DNA of 64,000 nt, from the NCBI RefSeq assembly GCF_000755245.1, contig NZ_BBMP01000009.1, positions 21,288-85,287 on the forward strand, given 5' to 3'. Numbering within the stretch: the first letter of the stretch is position 1; every line of letters starts with the position of its first letter. The DNA comes from Halococcus sediminicola (lineage in GTDB: Archaea; Halobacteriota; Halobacteria; Halobacteriales; Halococcaceae). The notes below the pieces were generated by a model. That model saw only the letters and a program-made list of their open reading frames with translations. It searched no databases and had not been told where the DNA came from. A program made the translations under genes and the position numbers. This document shows positions 53,469 through 62,466 of the stretch, piece by piece.

Positions 53469-54260
53469 CTACCGCGTGATAAGCGCCTGTTCGAGGCGCT
53501 GACGAGCCGTGTGAAGGTGTGAGGAGAGCTCCGCAAGATCGGCCAGAACAGGATATGTGACTGACAGCGATTCGTAGAGGTACTTATTGAGTTCTTCGTC
53601 GGTGTGGCTCGGTCCAGGGATGCGTTGGCTGTGGAGCGCTGCTTGGCGTTCGGCTGCATGGTCGTCACACTGTGTTTGGAACTCGGACAGACGCTCGTAG
53701 GTAGAGATGACTTCATTTGTCGACCAGGCTGTGAGAGGCCGCTGATTCATCTCGGTGAGGGTACTGTTCATTGCTTCGAGCGTGTCACGCATCTGTTGAA
53801 GATCGTCGGCTTCGCGGTCGAATGCGCTGAGCAGCGTTGTGCGACTTTCGACGGCTTTCTGACATCCTGTGAGAAGCGTTTGATGAACCGGAGGTGTAAG
53901 AGAGTTAGTAGTGGCGAGCGCACTAGCAAGTTCCGGGCTGAATTCTTCGGCAAGGTCATCGTCGAGCGATTGATTGTAGTCTTCTTCGTAGTGAGGCACG
54001 CTCATGACTGTCTCACGGTAGGCGTTCCGTACGTGCTTGACCTGTTCTGGGGAAGACGTCGTTTCAGAAGCACCCATGATCGCGCTTTTGACTCTCGTTA
54101 TCGCGGGAGAGGGAGGTGCGTGTACGTCCATGGCAGTAACGCGCTTGCGAAACTGAGCGAAGGCGGCTCGTTCAGCTTCGAGGCGCTCGCGTTCGTCATC
54201 GAGCGCGGCTACTGCCGCTTCTATCTGTTGTGTGACCGTGGTATCGGCTATTGCTTCCAT
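53469..54260 (-). CDS. Helical protein of a haloarchaeal DUF7260-like family
   Basis: 263 aa, almost entirely alpha-helical. An N-terminal coiled coil (IEAAVAALDDERERLEAERA, residues 13-32) is followed by VKHVRNAYRETVMSVPHYEE and by LAEEFSPELASALATTNSLT, and long helices follow. This resembles a family of unknown function common in Halobacteria (DUF7260). No enzyme motifs, no membrane segment. Single-gene unit. Confidence 0.7.
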   Translation of the reverse strand: MEAIADTTVTQQIEAAVAALDDERERLEAERAAFAQFRKRVTAMDVHAPPSPAITRVKSAIMGASETTSSPEQVKHVRNAYRETVMSVPHYEEDYNQSLDDDLAEEFSPELASALATTNSLTPPVHQTLLTGCQKAVESRTTLLSAFDREADDLQQMRDTLEAMNSTLTEMNQRPLTAWSTNEVISTYERLSEFQTQCDDHAAERQAALHSQRIPGPSHTDEELNKYLYESLSVTYPVLADLAELSSHLHTARQRLEQALITR

Positions 54261-54579
54261 GCTCTGTTGGGTGAATATATAATGGAGGGTTTAAATCAGT
54301 GTGGTAAGAGGTACCATTTGAGGCCATATATGAATAGAGAGAAGTAACTGGCCCCAACAAAGACGAAGATTGCGAAGAACGCATTACAATGACAATCATC
54401 GTCAATGCCTGCAGTTTAGAAGAGCAAACGGTGGGGGGCATGGCTCTTTGAACGACCCCTGAACGCTCGTTTGAAGGCGTGGTTTTATCTCTACAAACCT
54501 CACGAAACAGGGAGAAGACGGCTGAAAACGGCGTCAAATACTGTTGCAACAACACAAAATCAGAGACAGTACGAGGTCG
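54261..54579. other. Gene-free segment
   Basis: I see no supported gene or strong repeat. It holds the promoter for the 53469-54260 gene (AT-rich AATATATAATG region at about 54275-54285). Confidence 0.4.
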
Positions 54580-54885
54580 TTAGTGGCCCACTTCGAGCTT
54601 ATCACCGACTTTCATGCCTTCGAGTTGATCACTGATATTCTCGACGTTGCTGTCGAGTTCGGTGACGAACTCGTGTGCTTGGTCGGTCGTGGTGGCACCT
54701 TGGCTCGTGGGCTCGATTAATCCCTCTTCTTCGAGGACACGCAACGAGTAACGGATTTTGTGGTGTGGGTGGCCACTTTCGTTCGACATTTTCACGATGC
54801 CGATAGGCTCGTTTTCGAGGACCATCCGCAACACTTCGAAGTGGCGCAGCAGCATATCGACCTCTTTTTCCAGTCGATCTATCAT
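54580..54885 (-). CDS. Winged-helix regulator (haloarchaeal)
   Basis: 101 aa from ATG 54885; upstream in-frame codons are Arg/Lys-rich and unlike the family. Starts MIDRLEKEVDMLLRHFEVLR, then IGIVKMSNESGHPHHKIRYS and LRVLEEEGLIEPTSQGATTT. The winged helix with HPHHKIRYSLRVLEEE recognition helix is a conserved haloarchaeal type. A C-terminal helical region may dimerise. Target unknown. Confidence 0.78.
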   Translation of the reverse strand: MIDRLEKEVDMLLRHFEVLRMVLENEPIGIVKMSNESGHPHHKIRYSLRVLEEEGLIEPTSQGATTTDQAHEFVTELDSNVENISDQLEGMKVGDKLEVGH

Positions 54886-54948
54886 AATACCGGCTATCAT
54901 GCAGCGATGTGAGTTAACTCTTGTTACTCTTTTTGTGGTGACTCTCTG

Positions 54949-55170
54949 GTAGCGACGCTTGGTGGATGGGCACTTCTGGGTAAAGAAATCTCGGCGTTGA
55001 CAATCGTCGGGTTTGCGACGATCTTCGTTGGGTTTGCGATCATTAGTCACGATCCGATCACGAGGAAGCTCTCGCGGCTCTATGGTATACTGTCGAGTAG
55101 GGCAGATGCGGAATCCGAAACAGTAGCAATCGTTCTACAAAGCGATACCGCTGGGGTTAATCAAGATTGA
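54949..55170 (+). pseudogene. EamA/DMT-permease C-terminal remnant
   Basis: The frame reads VATLGGWALLGKEISALTIV then GFATIFVGFAIISHDPITRK, ending at TGA 55168. The pattern GxxLLGE-T-x-x-x-x-GFxxIxxGFAI is the last repeat of EamA drug/metabolite transporters. The rest of the transporter is missing upstream. Confidence 0.6.
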
Positions 55171-55315
55171 TTAGATCGGCTTCTAACTGCAATCGAAATA
55201 CTATCCCAAAGCAACGTGAGTACTGAACGGTCTCCTAATAGTGTATACTGATTCTCGCTCCAGTAGTCTGTGTGAGTCCGGGGAATTTAACCGATGTCGA
55301 GATACTATTGTCAGT

Positions 55316-55834
55316 ATGTCATCGATCGATCTGACTGAGAGTCAGAAGACGATCTTGCAAGAACTCATTGACCTTCACCGGGATAGCGAGAGCGCAGTCA
55401 AAGGCGAAGCAATCGCTGACCATATCGACCGCAATGCAGGGACGATTCGTAATCAGATGCAGAGCTTGAAAGCACTCCAGCTAGTGGAAGGAGTTCCAGG
55501 GCCGAAGGGTGGGTACAAACCCACGTCCGAAGCCTACAACGCACTCGATATCGAGGACATGGATGAACCTGCAACTATCCCTCTGAGCCACAATGGTGAG
55601 CCTATTGACGAACAAGTCGTCCAAGAAATTCACCTGATGAGCGTCCACCACCCCGAGAAGTGCCGCGCCGAAGTTCGGGTACAAGGATCGGTACGGAATT
55701 TCCACGAGGACGATTCAATCACGATCGGTCCGACGCCGAAATCGAGTCTCGCAATCACCGGGACAATTGACGGAGTTGTTGACTCAGACAACAAGCTGAT
55801 TATCAGAACGGAAACCATGGAAGCACCTGTATAA
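55316..55834 (+). CDS. HTH regulator with C-terminal beta domain
   Basis: 172 aa from ATG 55316. N-terminal winged helix (LTESQKTILQELIDLHRDSE, NAGTIRNQMQSLKALQLVEG, PKGGYKPTSEAYNALD) followed by an all-beta domain (AEVRVQGSVRNFHEDDSITI, SSLAITGTIDGVVDSDNKLI). A TATA-like ATTTAA at about 55286 fits a near-leaderless start. The domain order is conserved in many Halobacteria. Function is likely transcription control by a small ligand; not shown here. Confidence 0.78.
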   Translation: MSSIDLTESQKTILQELIDLHRDSESAVKGEAIADHIDRNAGTIRNQMQSLKALQLVEGVPGPKGGYKPTSEAYNALDIEDMDEPATIPLSHNGEPIDEQVVQEIHLMSVHHPEKCRAEVRVQGSVRNFHEDDSITIGPTPKSSLAITGTIDGVVDSDNKLIIRTETMEAPV

Positions 55835-55965
55835 AAGAGCAGTATGAGAAATTTCATAATCTGATCAGATCCTTTGCTACCGCGTGCGGTTTGTGAATCG
55901 CTTGCACTTGCCATCGACAAAGGCAGTATCGTGGAACCAGTACGTCAAGATGGAGAAGGGAAACT

Positions 55966-56172
55966 ATGACTCAAACTGCACTAACGAGCGGGCAGATAGC
56001 ATACGTCAATCCCGAAAACGAGTGTGGATTCATTACGACCGGAGAGACTGACCAAGACGTGCTGTTCTTACGCAATTCGATAGAGGGTGAGATTCCCGAC
56101 GTCGGCGAAGACGTTCGATTCGAACTGGTTGAAACACGGGACGGGCCGCGCGTACGAGATATCCGTGTGTAG
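55966..56172 (+). CDS. Cold-shock-domain-like small protein
   Basis: 68 aa. The sequence GQIAYVNPENECGFITTGET and DVLFLRNSIEGEIPDVGEDV then VRFELVETRDGPRVRDI fits a five-strand OB fold of the cold-shock type (GFI near the RNP1 position, DVLFL near RNP2), though key aromatic residues are reduced. Such proteins bind single-stranded RNA or DNA. Stand-alone gene. Confidence 0.75.
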   Translation: MTQTALTSGQIAYVNPENECGFITTGETDQDVLFLRNSIEGEIPDVGEDVRFELVETRDGPRVRDIRV

Positions 56173-56460
56173 CTGATCAGTTATTTTTCATGGGTTCCGG
56201 CCTTCCGAGTATCCACTTCTGACAGGCTACGAGCGAGTGCTGTCTCGGAGGGTGAGTTGATGAGACGACCAGTCATCGGTCACCTTCTCGTCGATGCTGA
56301 TTTCGGTCACCAACTCGTGGGGCTGTTGTTTGACCTTCGGGCTCTGTGAAACGGTAGCTGCCTTCTTCGTATCAATTTCAGTGCATTGTTGAATAATGGA
56401 GTAATCGACAGTGAAATGCTTTGAGTATGCGAACGTCGGCGACCCGGTAGGCGTGTAGAG
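56173..56460. other. Intergenic region
   Basis: No gene with a start codon is supported. An open minus-strand frame without a start codon (from 56227 leftward end to about 56480) reads like protein in part (TAATVSQ-type, HELVTEISIDEKVTDDW) and may be a remnant; it cannot be named. Confidence 0.35.
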
Positions 56461-57969
56461 ATGTGCTTGTTTGAACGGCTCTGGCGAGTATTATCGACTG
56501 TGCTTTCGGCCTTTCAGAGTCGGCTTCGCGCGGCGATCTTCTGCTTTCCGGCGCTGCTTGCGCGTCTGGGCATCGTCGATCGCGAGAAGGGCGACGAGGC
56601 GTTCGATCTCGCCGTGTCGGTGATGGTCAGCGGTGGCATGCGTACCGTTTTGCGCGCGAGCGACTTCTTCATGGTCAGCCTCGCACTCGGCGGATCGGCG
56701 GTCACGGGCCTTGAACTCGGCTTTCAGTACTACTTCATCGGGTTTGGGCTTGCACTCGGGCTTTCGAGTGGCACTCTCAGACTCGTCTCACGCTTTGTGG
56801 GGACTGGTGAGCCCGAGAACGCGAATTTCGCCGTCAAGCAGTCTTTCTGGATCGGGCTTGTGATTTCTGTGCCGCTCACGCTCGTCACGTGGATTTTCGC
56901 CGAAGAGATGATTGGCCTGCTGACTGACGACCTCGCGACGATTCGGCTGGGTGGGATTTATCTTCATATTGTGATGCTTTCGGTATCGTTCCGCTTCTGG
57001 AGCATGATTGCCGCGCGGGCACTACAAGGGTGGGTGATACTCGAACGCCGATGTATGTCCGACTAGTCACCATCCCGATCAACCTCGGGTTGAACGCCGT
57101 GCTCATTTTCGGGTTTGGACCGTTTCCACGCCTCGACGTTGCGGGCGCGGCATGGGGGCACGACGATTGCAAACATGCTTGCTGCGTGTGCGTTCGCGAT
57201 CATCATGCTCTCGGGAGCGTACTCCGTGCGTTTTCCGCTGGGTGATCGTCAGTGGGGTGGCGAGATAGCGCGCGAGATCGTCCGCGTAGGCTACCCGCTC
57301 AGTGGGATGCAGCTGATTCGGATGCTCGGGCGCTTTCCGTTTCTGTTCATCCTTGCGAACCTTGGGACGTCGGTTGTGGCGGCGTACGCGATCGCTCGGC
57401 GAGTAATGCTGCTGGCGATGATGCCCGCGTGGGGCTACTCGACGGCCTCCAGCACGTTGGTCGGTCAAAGTATTGCGGGCCGGACGCGAGGCCGACGCGA
57501 CTGACTACGGGTGGCAGACACTCTGAATCGCGCTCGCGACCCAAATCCTGATTGGCGGCGTACTCGCGGCGCTCGCGCGGCCGATCGTGGTGGTGTTCGG
57601 CGCGAGTTCGCCGGGATTCACGGTGGATTTCATCCGCGTGTTTGGTGTGGGTGTGGTGGCGTACAGCGTTTCGCGGACGATGCGGGGTGGCTTGCGTGGG
57701 CTGGTGATACCTTGTGGCCGTTTTATGGGACGATGCTCGGAACTGCCCTCCGGATTCCAATTGCGGCGCTCGGCCTGCCCGCCAGTTTAGTGGTTATGTC
57801 ATTGGTCGGCTGGACGCTTGCGCCCGGTTTGGGATTCGGACTCGAGGCAATTTACGCGGCGATTCTCATCGACATGTACAGTCGGGTGGGTGTCAATCTC
57901 TTCCGGTTTGCGACGGGTCGTTGGAAGATGGTTGCGCGTCGCTCGGCGATAGGGGCTGGCGATGACTGA
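56461..57969 (+). pseudogene. MATE-family efflux transporter, multiply frameshifted
   Basis: The first frame (56461-57066) gives the N-terminal half: VMVSGGMRTVLRASDFFMVS, YYFIGFGLALGLSSGTLRLV, QSFWIGLVISVPLTLVTWIF. Further parts occur in other frames: MYVRLVTIPINLGLNAVLIF, RVGYPLSGMQLIRMLGRFPF, AIARRVMLLAMMPAWGYSTA and a last part to 57969. Together they follow the twelve-helix MATE order but need at least three shifts. Nonfunctional. Confidence 0.82.
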
Positions 57970-58863
57970 CCGCGGCAATTGTCGTGGGTGTGGTTTTCGC
58001 GAGTGTCGTTCCTGAGCGTCACCGCTAAGATCACAGCGAGAGAGGGTGATCAAGCTAATCTCGATGGTTTCATCATTTGGTCCCATACTTCTAAGTCGTA
58101 CGTAGGATCTGTAGTCGGTGGCGGTTCCTGCTCGTTGTTGGCACACTTCGATGACTTCGCGGACCTCGGAGCCCACGTTGACAATCTCTCTGATCCACAG
58201 ACGCTATTGGTTGACCGGAAGCTCACCGAACCCAAAAGGCGACCGCACGAGATACAACTGCTCGTGAACCGACCAGCCCTATTGTCGTCCCGACTCCGAT
58301 AGTCACATCTCGATACGGGGGTGTTGTCGCGCCGACCACGTCTGAACGCTTCCAGTCACAAGAGAAGTGATTCCTACTTCATGATCAGTGCGTGGTAGCC
58401 AAGTGCACTCGCGATTAGAGAGCCAAGGATGAGTAAACCTGCTGTGCCTACTGAATGAATCGTTGTGTGCGATTATATCCATTTTCAGTATCTCGTTCAG
58501 AGTAGTGATATCATCCCTCTATCGGAGAGAAATACAAGCCACATCTTTGGTTGATATATGGAATGGCCAGAAGAGCGGGTACTGCGGGAGTACAAGCACA
58601 AGCGGTTGAACGTCGATTTCTAGTGCTAAAAGACTCCAAGCGCGGGCTGGTCTACCTTGATTGGCCTGAGCGCGTCGAAGTTTTGGGCTACGTGCAACTA
58701 ATAGCGCTCCTCCCCGATCTTTTAGTTGAACGACGCGCACGCGAGGCACTGAAGGAGGTTTCATACCACTAGTACGTCACCAAGTCTCGACTGACTAGCT
58801 CAAAAGTTTCGAGGCGATTGGTTTTCACTCACCAGTCGACATTTGGAATGGTACTAATGCGGT
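57970..58863. other. Largely gene-free region
   Basis: No complete gene is supported. Possible debris: a 21-codon plus frame at 58558 (MEWPEERVLREYKHKRLNVD) interrupted by TAG, followed in the next frame by VLKDSKRGLVYLDWPERVEV up to about 58772, which could be one small frameshifted gene; and a start-less minus-strand frame near 58380-58464 encoding a short membrane helix. Confidence 0.4.
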
Positions 58864-59973
58864 CTATTCGTCCTCTTCGTCGTCTTCGTCTTCGTCGTCT
58901 TCGTCTTCGTCGTCCTCGTCGTCTTCATTTTTTCCATCACCGAGATCACCACTATAATTCGGTCCACCCATATCTGACAACTCGATACACTCTGGTCCCT
59001 CTTCACCGTCGAGCAGTGAGAGCACTCCGGCACCAGTTGCAACCGAACCGGCTGGATCGGAAGGAGCATCGTGTTCATAAATAAGATAGTCGACGTCTGC
59101 TTTTTTGCGGGCGACTTGAGCAACCTCCCGCATATCGACCGCTCCTTCGCCGATTTCTCGGAACTCGCCGTCCTCCATGTCTTTCATATGGATTAGTTCT
59201 GTGCGACCGCTATACTGTTTGATGACCTCTACGGGGTCATACCCAGCGGTGAGCACCCATCCGACATCGATCTCGAAGATAACCTCCTCGTTCAGGGTTT
59301 CGGCGAATGTCTCGAGTGGCGTCGTTCCATCGCCTATCTCTTGGAACTCACCGTCGTGATTGTGAAAGCCGAGTCGTGCATTGTACTCTCTAAGGTTCGC
59401 TGCGACCTTATTCATTCGCTGAGCGAGGGACTCGACTTTCTCTACCGTATCGATCGAAGAGGGCGAAAGATACGGAACGATAAAAGTATTGACGCCAATC
59501 TCTTTGTAAGTCGCAACTGTGCTCTCGAAGCTCTCGCCCTCCAACGCTTCGAGGCCGACGTGTGCTGAAGCAGGATTGACGCCCGTTTCCTCAAGGGTTG
59601 TCTTGATTTCGCTCGCCGTTGCGCTACCGAGTCCAGCGAACTCGACGGCATCGAAGCCCGGACCACCATTGTTGTCGACGGCACCGACTCGTCGGATGAG
59701 ATCCGTCGTCGAGTCTGGTAGGTTTCGAAGCGTATACAATTGAATAGCGGTTGGAACTGCGGCGTCATCGTCTTCCCCGCGGTCGTCATTGGCCCAAGGT
59801 GGCTTGCCATCGCCTGGCTCCCAGTCCCCTCTCTCTTCGGCTGTAGCGGAACCGACAGTGGCACTACCCAATCCGAGTGCAGCTACGCCCTGAAGTACCA
59901 AGCGACGTTTAATTGACGACTGTTCGGTGTTCTCTTGTCCATTCCCATTCCGTCCAGATTGCTTATCGAACAT
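58864..59973 (-). CDS. Secreted TIM-barrel (xylose isomerase-like) protein with acidic tail
   Basis: 369 aa from ATG 59973; upstream ATGs at 60012 and 59988 are possible. Export signal of Tat type (IKRRLVLQGVAALGLGSATV). Residues 75-340 form a sugar phosphate isomerase/epimerase-like barrel: PTAIQLYTLRNLPDS, FDAVEFAGLGSAT, LGFHNHDGEFQEI, VIFEIDVGWVLTAGYDPVEV, LIHMKDMEDGEF, with metal-ligand Glu/His/Asp positions. The C-terminal 30 residues are almost all Asp/Glu, coded by a GAC/GAG/GAA run at about 58864-58928. Substrate unknown. Confidence 0.83.
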   Translation of the reverse strand: MFDKQSGRNGNGQENTEQSSIKRRLVLQGVAALGLGSATVGSATAEERGDWEPGDGKPPWANDDRGEDDDAAVPTAIQLYTLRNLPDSTTDLIRRVGAVDNNGGPGFDAVEFAGLGSATASEIKTTLEETGVNPASAHVGLEALEGESFESTVATYKEIGVNTFIVPYLSPSSIDTVEKVESLAQRMNKVAANLREYNARLGFHNHDGEFQEIGDGTTPLETFAETLNEEVIFEIDVGWVLTAGYDPVEVIKQYSGRTELIHMKDMEDGEFREIGEGAVDMREVAQVARKKADVDYLIYEHDAPSDPAGSVATGAGVLSLLDGEEGPECIELSDMGGPNYSGDLGDGKNEDDEDDEDEDDEDEDDEEDE

Positions 59974-60173
59974 CTTTAGTGGCCCCATGCTCTGTTCCGC
60001 TACTCCAAGCATTCACGTAGACGCTTGGATGGCGGTCCAACTGATGACGTTGATCCACTGTTAGATAAATCTTTCTCCAAACTACTGTTGTGAATGTACA
60101 GTTATCCAACGATCAAAATTGACCTCCTGCTAGAGGGTGGCGGATCGTTCACTAGTGAGATGACAATCCGCTT

Positions 60174-60460
60174 TTTGAGCATCTCCAAGCGGAGTTCGAC
60201 GAGAAGTTGGTCGTACTGCTGAATCAGGCGACGCACTTCACCGCTGGGGCGGTGAAGGACTTCGTAGCCAATGAACCAATAGAACTGGCGTATTTCCCGA
60301 CGGATCGCCGGATCTGAACCCAATCGAAGAACACTGGCATCGACTCAAATTCCCCTTAGCAAACCGCTACTTCGGTAGTTGTGCCGAAATCCGATCAGCA
60401 GTCTGGACAGCACTTGAATTGATTAGCCCGCTAGGTGTCTATCAATATCTCTGTTTTTGA
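60174..60460 (+). pseudogene. IS630-family transposase remnant
   Basis: Frame from 60174: FEHLQAEFDEKLVVLLNQAT, HFTAGAVKDFVANEPIELAY, FPT; after a shift near 60299, SPDLNPIEEHWHRLKFPLAN and ALELISPLGVYQYLCF to TGA 60458. The second catalytic Asp position has been changed to Asn (LLNQAT, normally LLDQA). Truncated upstream and frameshifted. Confidence 0.82.
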
Positions 60461-60479
60461 GTATAGAAGTAATTCGTCG

Positions 60480-60998
60480 TAGCTTTCGCAACGAGGATGC
60501 CGACGACTACCACTTCTACATCACGAATCTCCGGAGAAAATGGTTCTTGCCGGGAGTAGCGTACGCGTGAAATGCGGTATACCGGCTTTGGCCTCGGAGT
60601 AGAAGAAGCCGCTTGTTTCATCTTCATCACCGTAGTAAGGCCGCAGGTGGGGGTCAACGACGACCTCCACCTATTTGGGGAGATGTTCAAGCACATCCTG
60701 CTGAAAGAAGAGATTGCTGACGGAAGCAACGGTGTCAAAGTTGAACTTCGTGCGGAGGTGGCAGAGAATATCCGTTGCAGGAAGCGTATCCTCATTGGCG
60801 TCACAGAGTTCGAAGACAGAAACCCTCGGCATCGATATCGGCGTTCTCACCGAAATTTAGACTGAACGCACCGGTAAGTGTATTGATGAGGAAATTATGG
60901 AACTGGTCTTCGTGGATCTCAGCGTCTGCTTGCTGAGTGTTAGGCACATCTTCAGCAAGCAGGCGTTTCCACTGGCCGGCTTTGTGAGGTACTGACAT
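60480..60998 (-). pseudogene. ISH3-family transposase N-terminal remnant
   Basis: Minus-strand pieces in several frames: LLAEDVPNTQQADAEIHEDQ, FHNFLINTLTGAFSLNFGEN, then SVFELCDANEDTLPATDILC, HLRTKFNFDTVASVSNLFFQ, VEVVVDPHLRPYYGDEDETS. These follow the order of ISH3-type transposases. At least two frameshifts and no catalytic C-terminal half. Confidence 0.75.
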
Positions 60999-61113
60999 TG
61001 GACCATCTCGCCGGAGAACGACGACCGCCTGAGCGATAACGAGCTGTCGCTGGCAGCGCTATCCGGGCTGACAAACGGTGCGACTCAACTGTTGGCTGGC
61101 ACGAAAACTGATT

Positions 61114-62466
61114 TTACAGCGCGTCGCGTTCAAAGTTCAGTGACACATCGACATCGAGCAGGTCGGTCAGTGTCGGTGCGACCGCACGGGCGTCCACGTC
61201 ATCGGGCACCGAGTCGGGTGCGGCCGGACCGCCCAATCCATAGAACCCGTCGACGTCGGCACGGCCGTGCGAGCCACTGACCTTCGAGGCGTCGAGCGAC
61301 ACTAACCCACTGTCGCCGAAGAACAGCTCGACGGGGTCGAAGCCCGGCTTCGCGTGGATGTCCATGTCGCGGGCATAGTACGGCGCGCTTTCGTCATCGA
61401 GCCACCAGTAGTACTGGAACCAGCCCGACGACCCGGCGACGCAGACGAGTTCGCCGGCGTTCGGGTGGGCGACGCCGTACTCTTCTTTTCCCTCGTCGCC
61501 GAGCACGCGCTCGACGCCATCCAGCCCGGAGAGCGCTTTGCGGGCCTTCTCGACGACGTCCTCGTCGGCATAGACGTGGGCCACCTGGTGATCGACCAGC
61601 GCGAACGCTTCCGAACTCTTCAGGTCGATCTCCTCGCCACCTTCGCCGTCATCCTGGACCGCGAGCAATCCCGCTTCGCGCAGCGCGCGGTTCGGGAACA
61701 CGGGTGTGTCGACGTCGTTGAAGCCATACTCGCTGACGACGTTTACTACTGTGTCGCCCCAGCGCTTGTCCGCACGCAGGAAGTCGAGGAAATCGCCGAT
61801 GAGCTCGTCGGCGACACCGATCGCCTCGCGGAGTTCGTCGCTGCTCGCCCCGTGAGCCAGTCCCGAATAATCGAGATACGGGATGTAGACCCAGAGCAGG
61901 TCCGGGTCGTAGCGCTCGATTGCCTCGCGAGCGGCATCGAGGATCCACGTGGTCGACTCCTCGTTCGCGCCGGGACCCCAGTAGGTGTGCAGCGGGAAGT
62001 GGCCGTACTCGGCTTCGAGTTCGTCGTAGAAATCATCAGGATTCGTCCAGCAGTTCATCTCCAGGATGTTGTTCTCTTCGTCCTCGATGGGCGAGGGCGT
62101 GAGCGCGACGTCCGCCGTCGTGCCGATGAGATGCTGGAAGCAGAATACTCCAGTAGTGAGTCCGGCCTCGCTCGCACTCTCCCAGAGGCGATTCCTGTCC
62201 TCGCGCTCGCGCTCCCAGAGCGCCGCCGTGTCGTTCCCCCTGTCGTACTCGCCGTTGGCCACGTCGCCGTGGTTTTCGGGCGACTGGCCCGTCGCGAGCG
62301 TACTCTGAACGGGGAGCGTCACAGCTGGAAACGGCGACTGGAGGTCAGCGCGTGCGCCGTCGTCAACGAGGTCGGCGATGTTCGGCGCGAGACCCCTCTC
62401 GACGTGCTCGCGTTCGAGACCGATCACGTCGAGGACGATGGCTCGCCCTGCGTCGCCGTCAATCAT
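61114..62466 (-). CDS. Alkaline-phosphatase-superfamily phosphodiesterase/pyrophosphatase-like protein
   Basis: 450 aa. Nucleotide pyrophosphatase/phosphodiesterase fold: Asp13 (IVLDVIGLE), nucleophile Thr in FPAVTLPVQSTLATGQSPEN, HGDVANGEYDR, YIPYLDYSGLAHG, VVSEYGFND and C-terminal GSHGR. These metal-binding positions are present. The start overlaps the end of the inositol phosphate synthase gene by 8 nt, so they form one operon. In ebo-type clusters a protein of this superfamily (EboF) is usual; the substrate is unknown. Confidence 0.83.
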   Translation of the reverse strand: MIDGDAGRAIVLDVIGLEREHVERGLAPNIADLVDDGARADLQSPFPAVTLPVQSTLATGQSPENHGDVANGEYDRGNDTAALWEREREDRNRLWESASEAGLTTGVFCFQHLIGTTADVALTPSPIEDEENNILEMNCWTNPDDFYDELEAEYGHFPLHTYWGPGANEESTTWILDAAREAIERYDPDLLWVYIPYLDYSGLAHGASSDELREAIGVADELIGDFLDFLRADKRWGDTVVNVVSEYGFNDVDTPVFPNRALREAGLLAVQDDGEGGEEIDLKSSEAFALVDHQVAHVYADEDVVEKARKALSGLDGVERVLGDEGKEEYGVAHPNAGELVCVAGSSGWFQYYWWLDDESAPYYARDMDIHAKPGFDPVELFFGDSGLVSLDASKVSGSHGRADVDGFYGLGGPAAPDSVPDDVDARAVAPTLTDLLDVDVSLNFERDAL

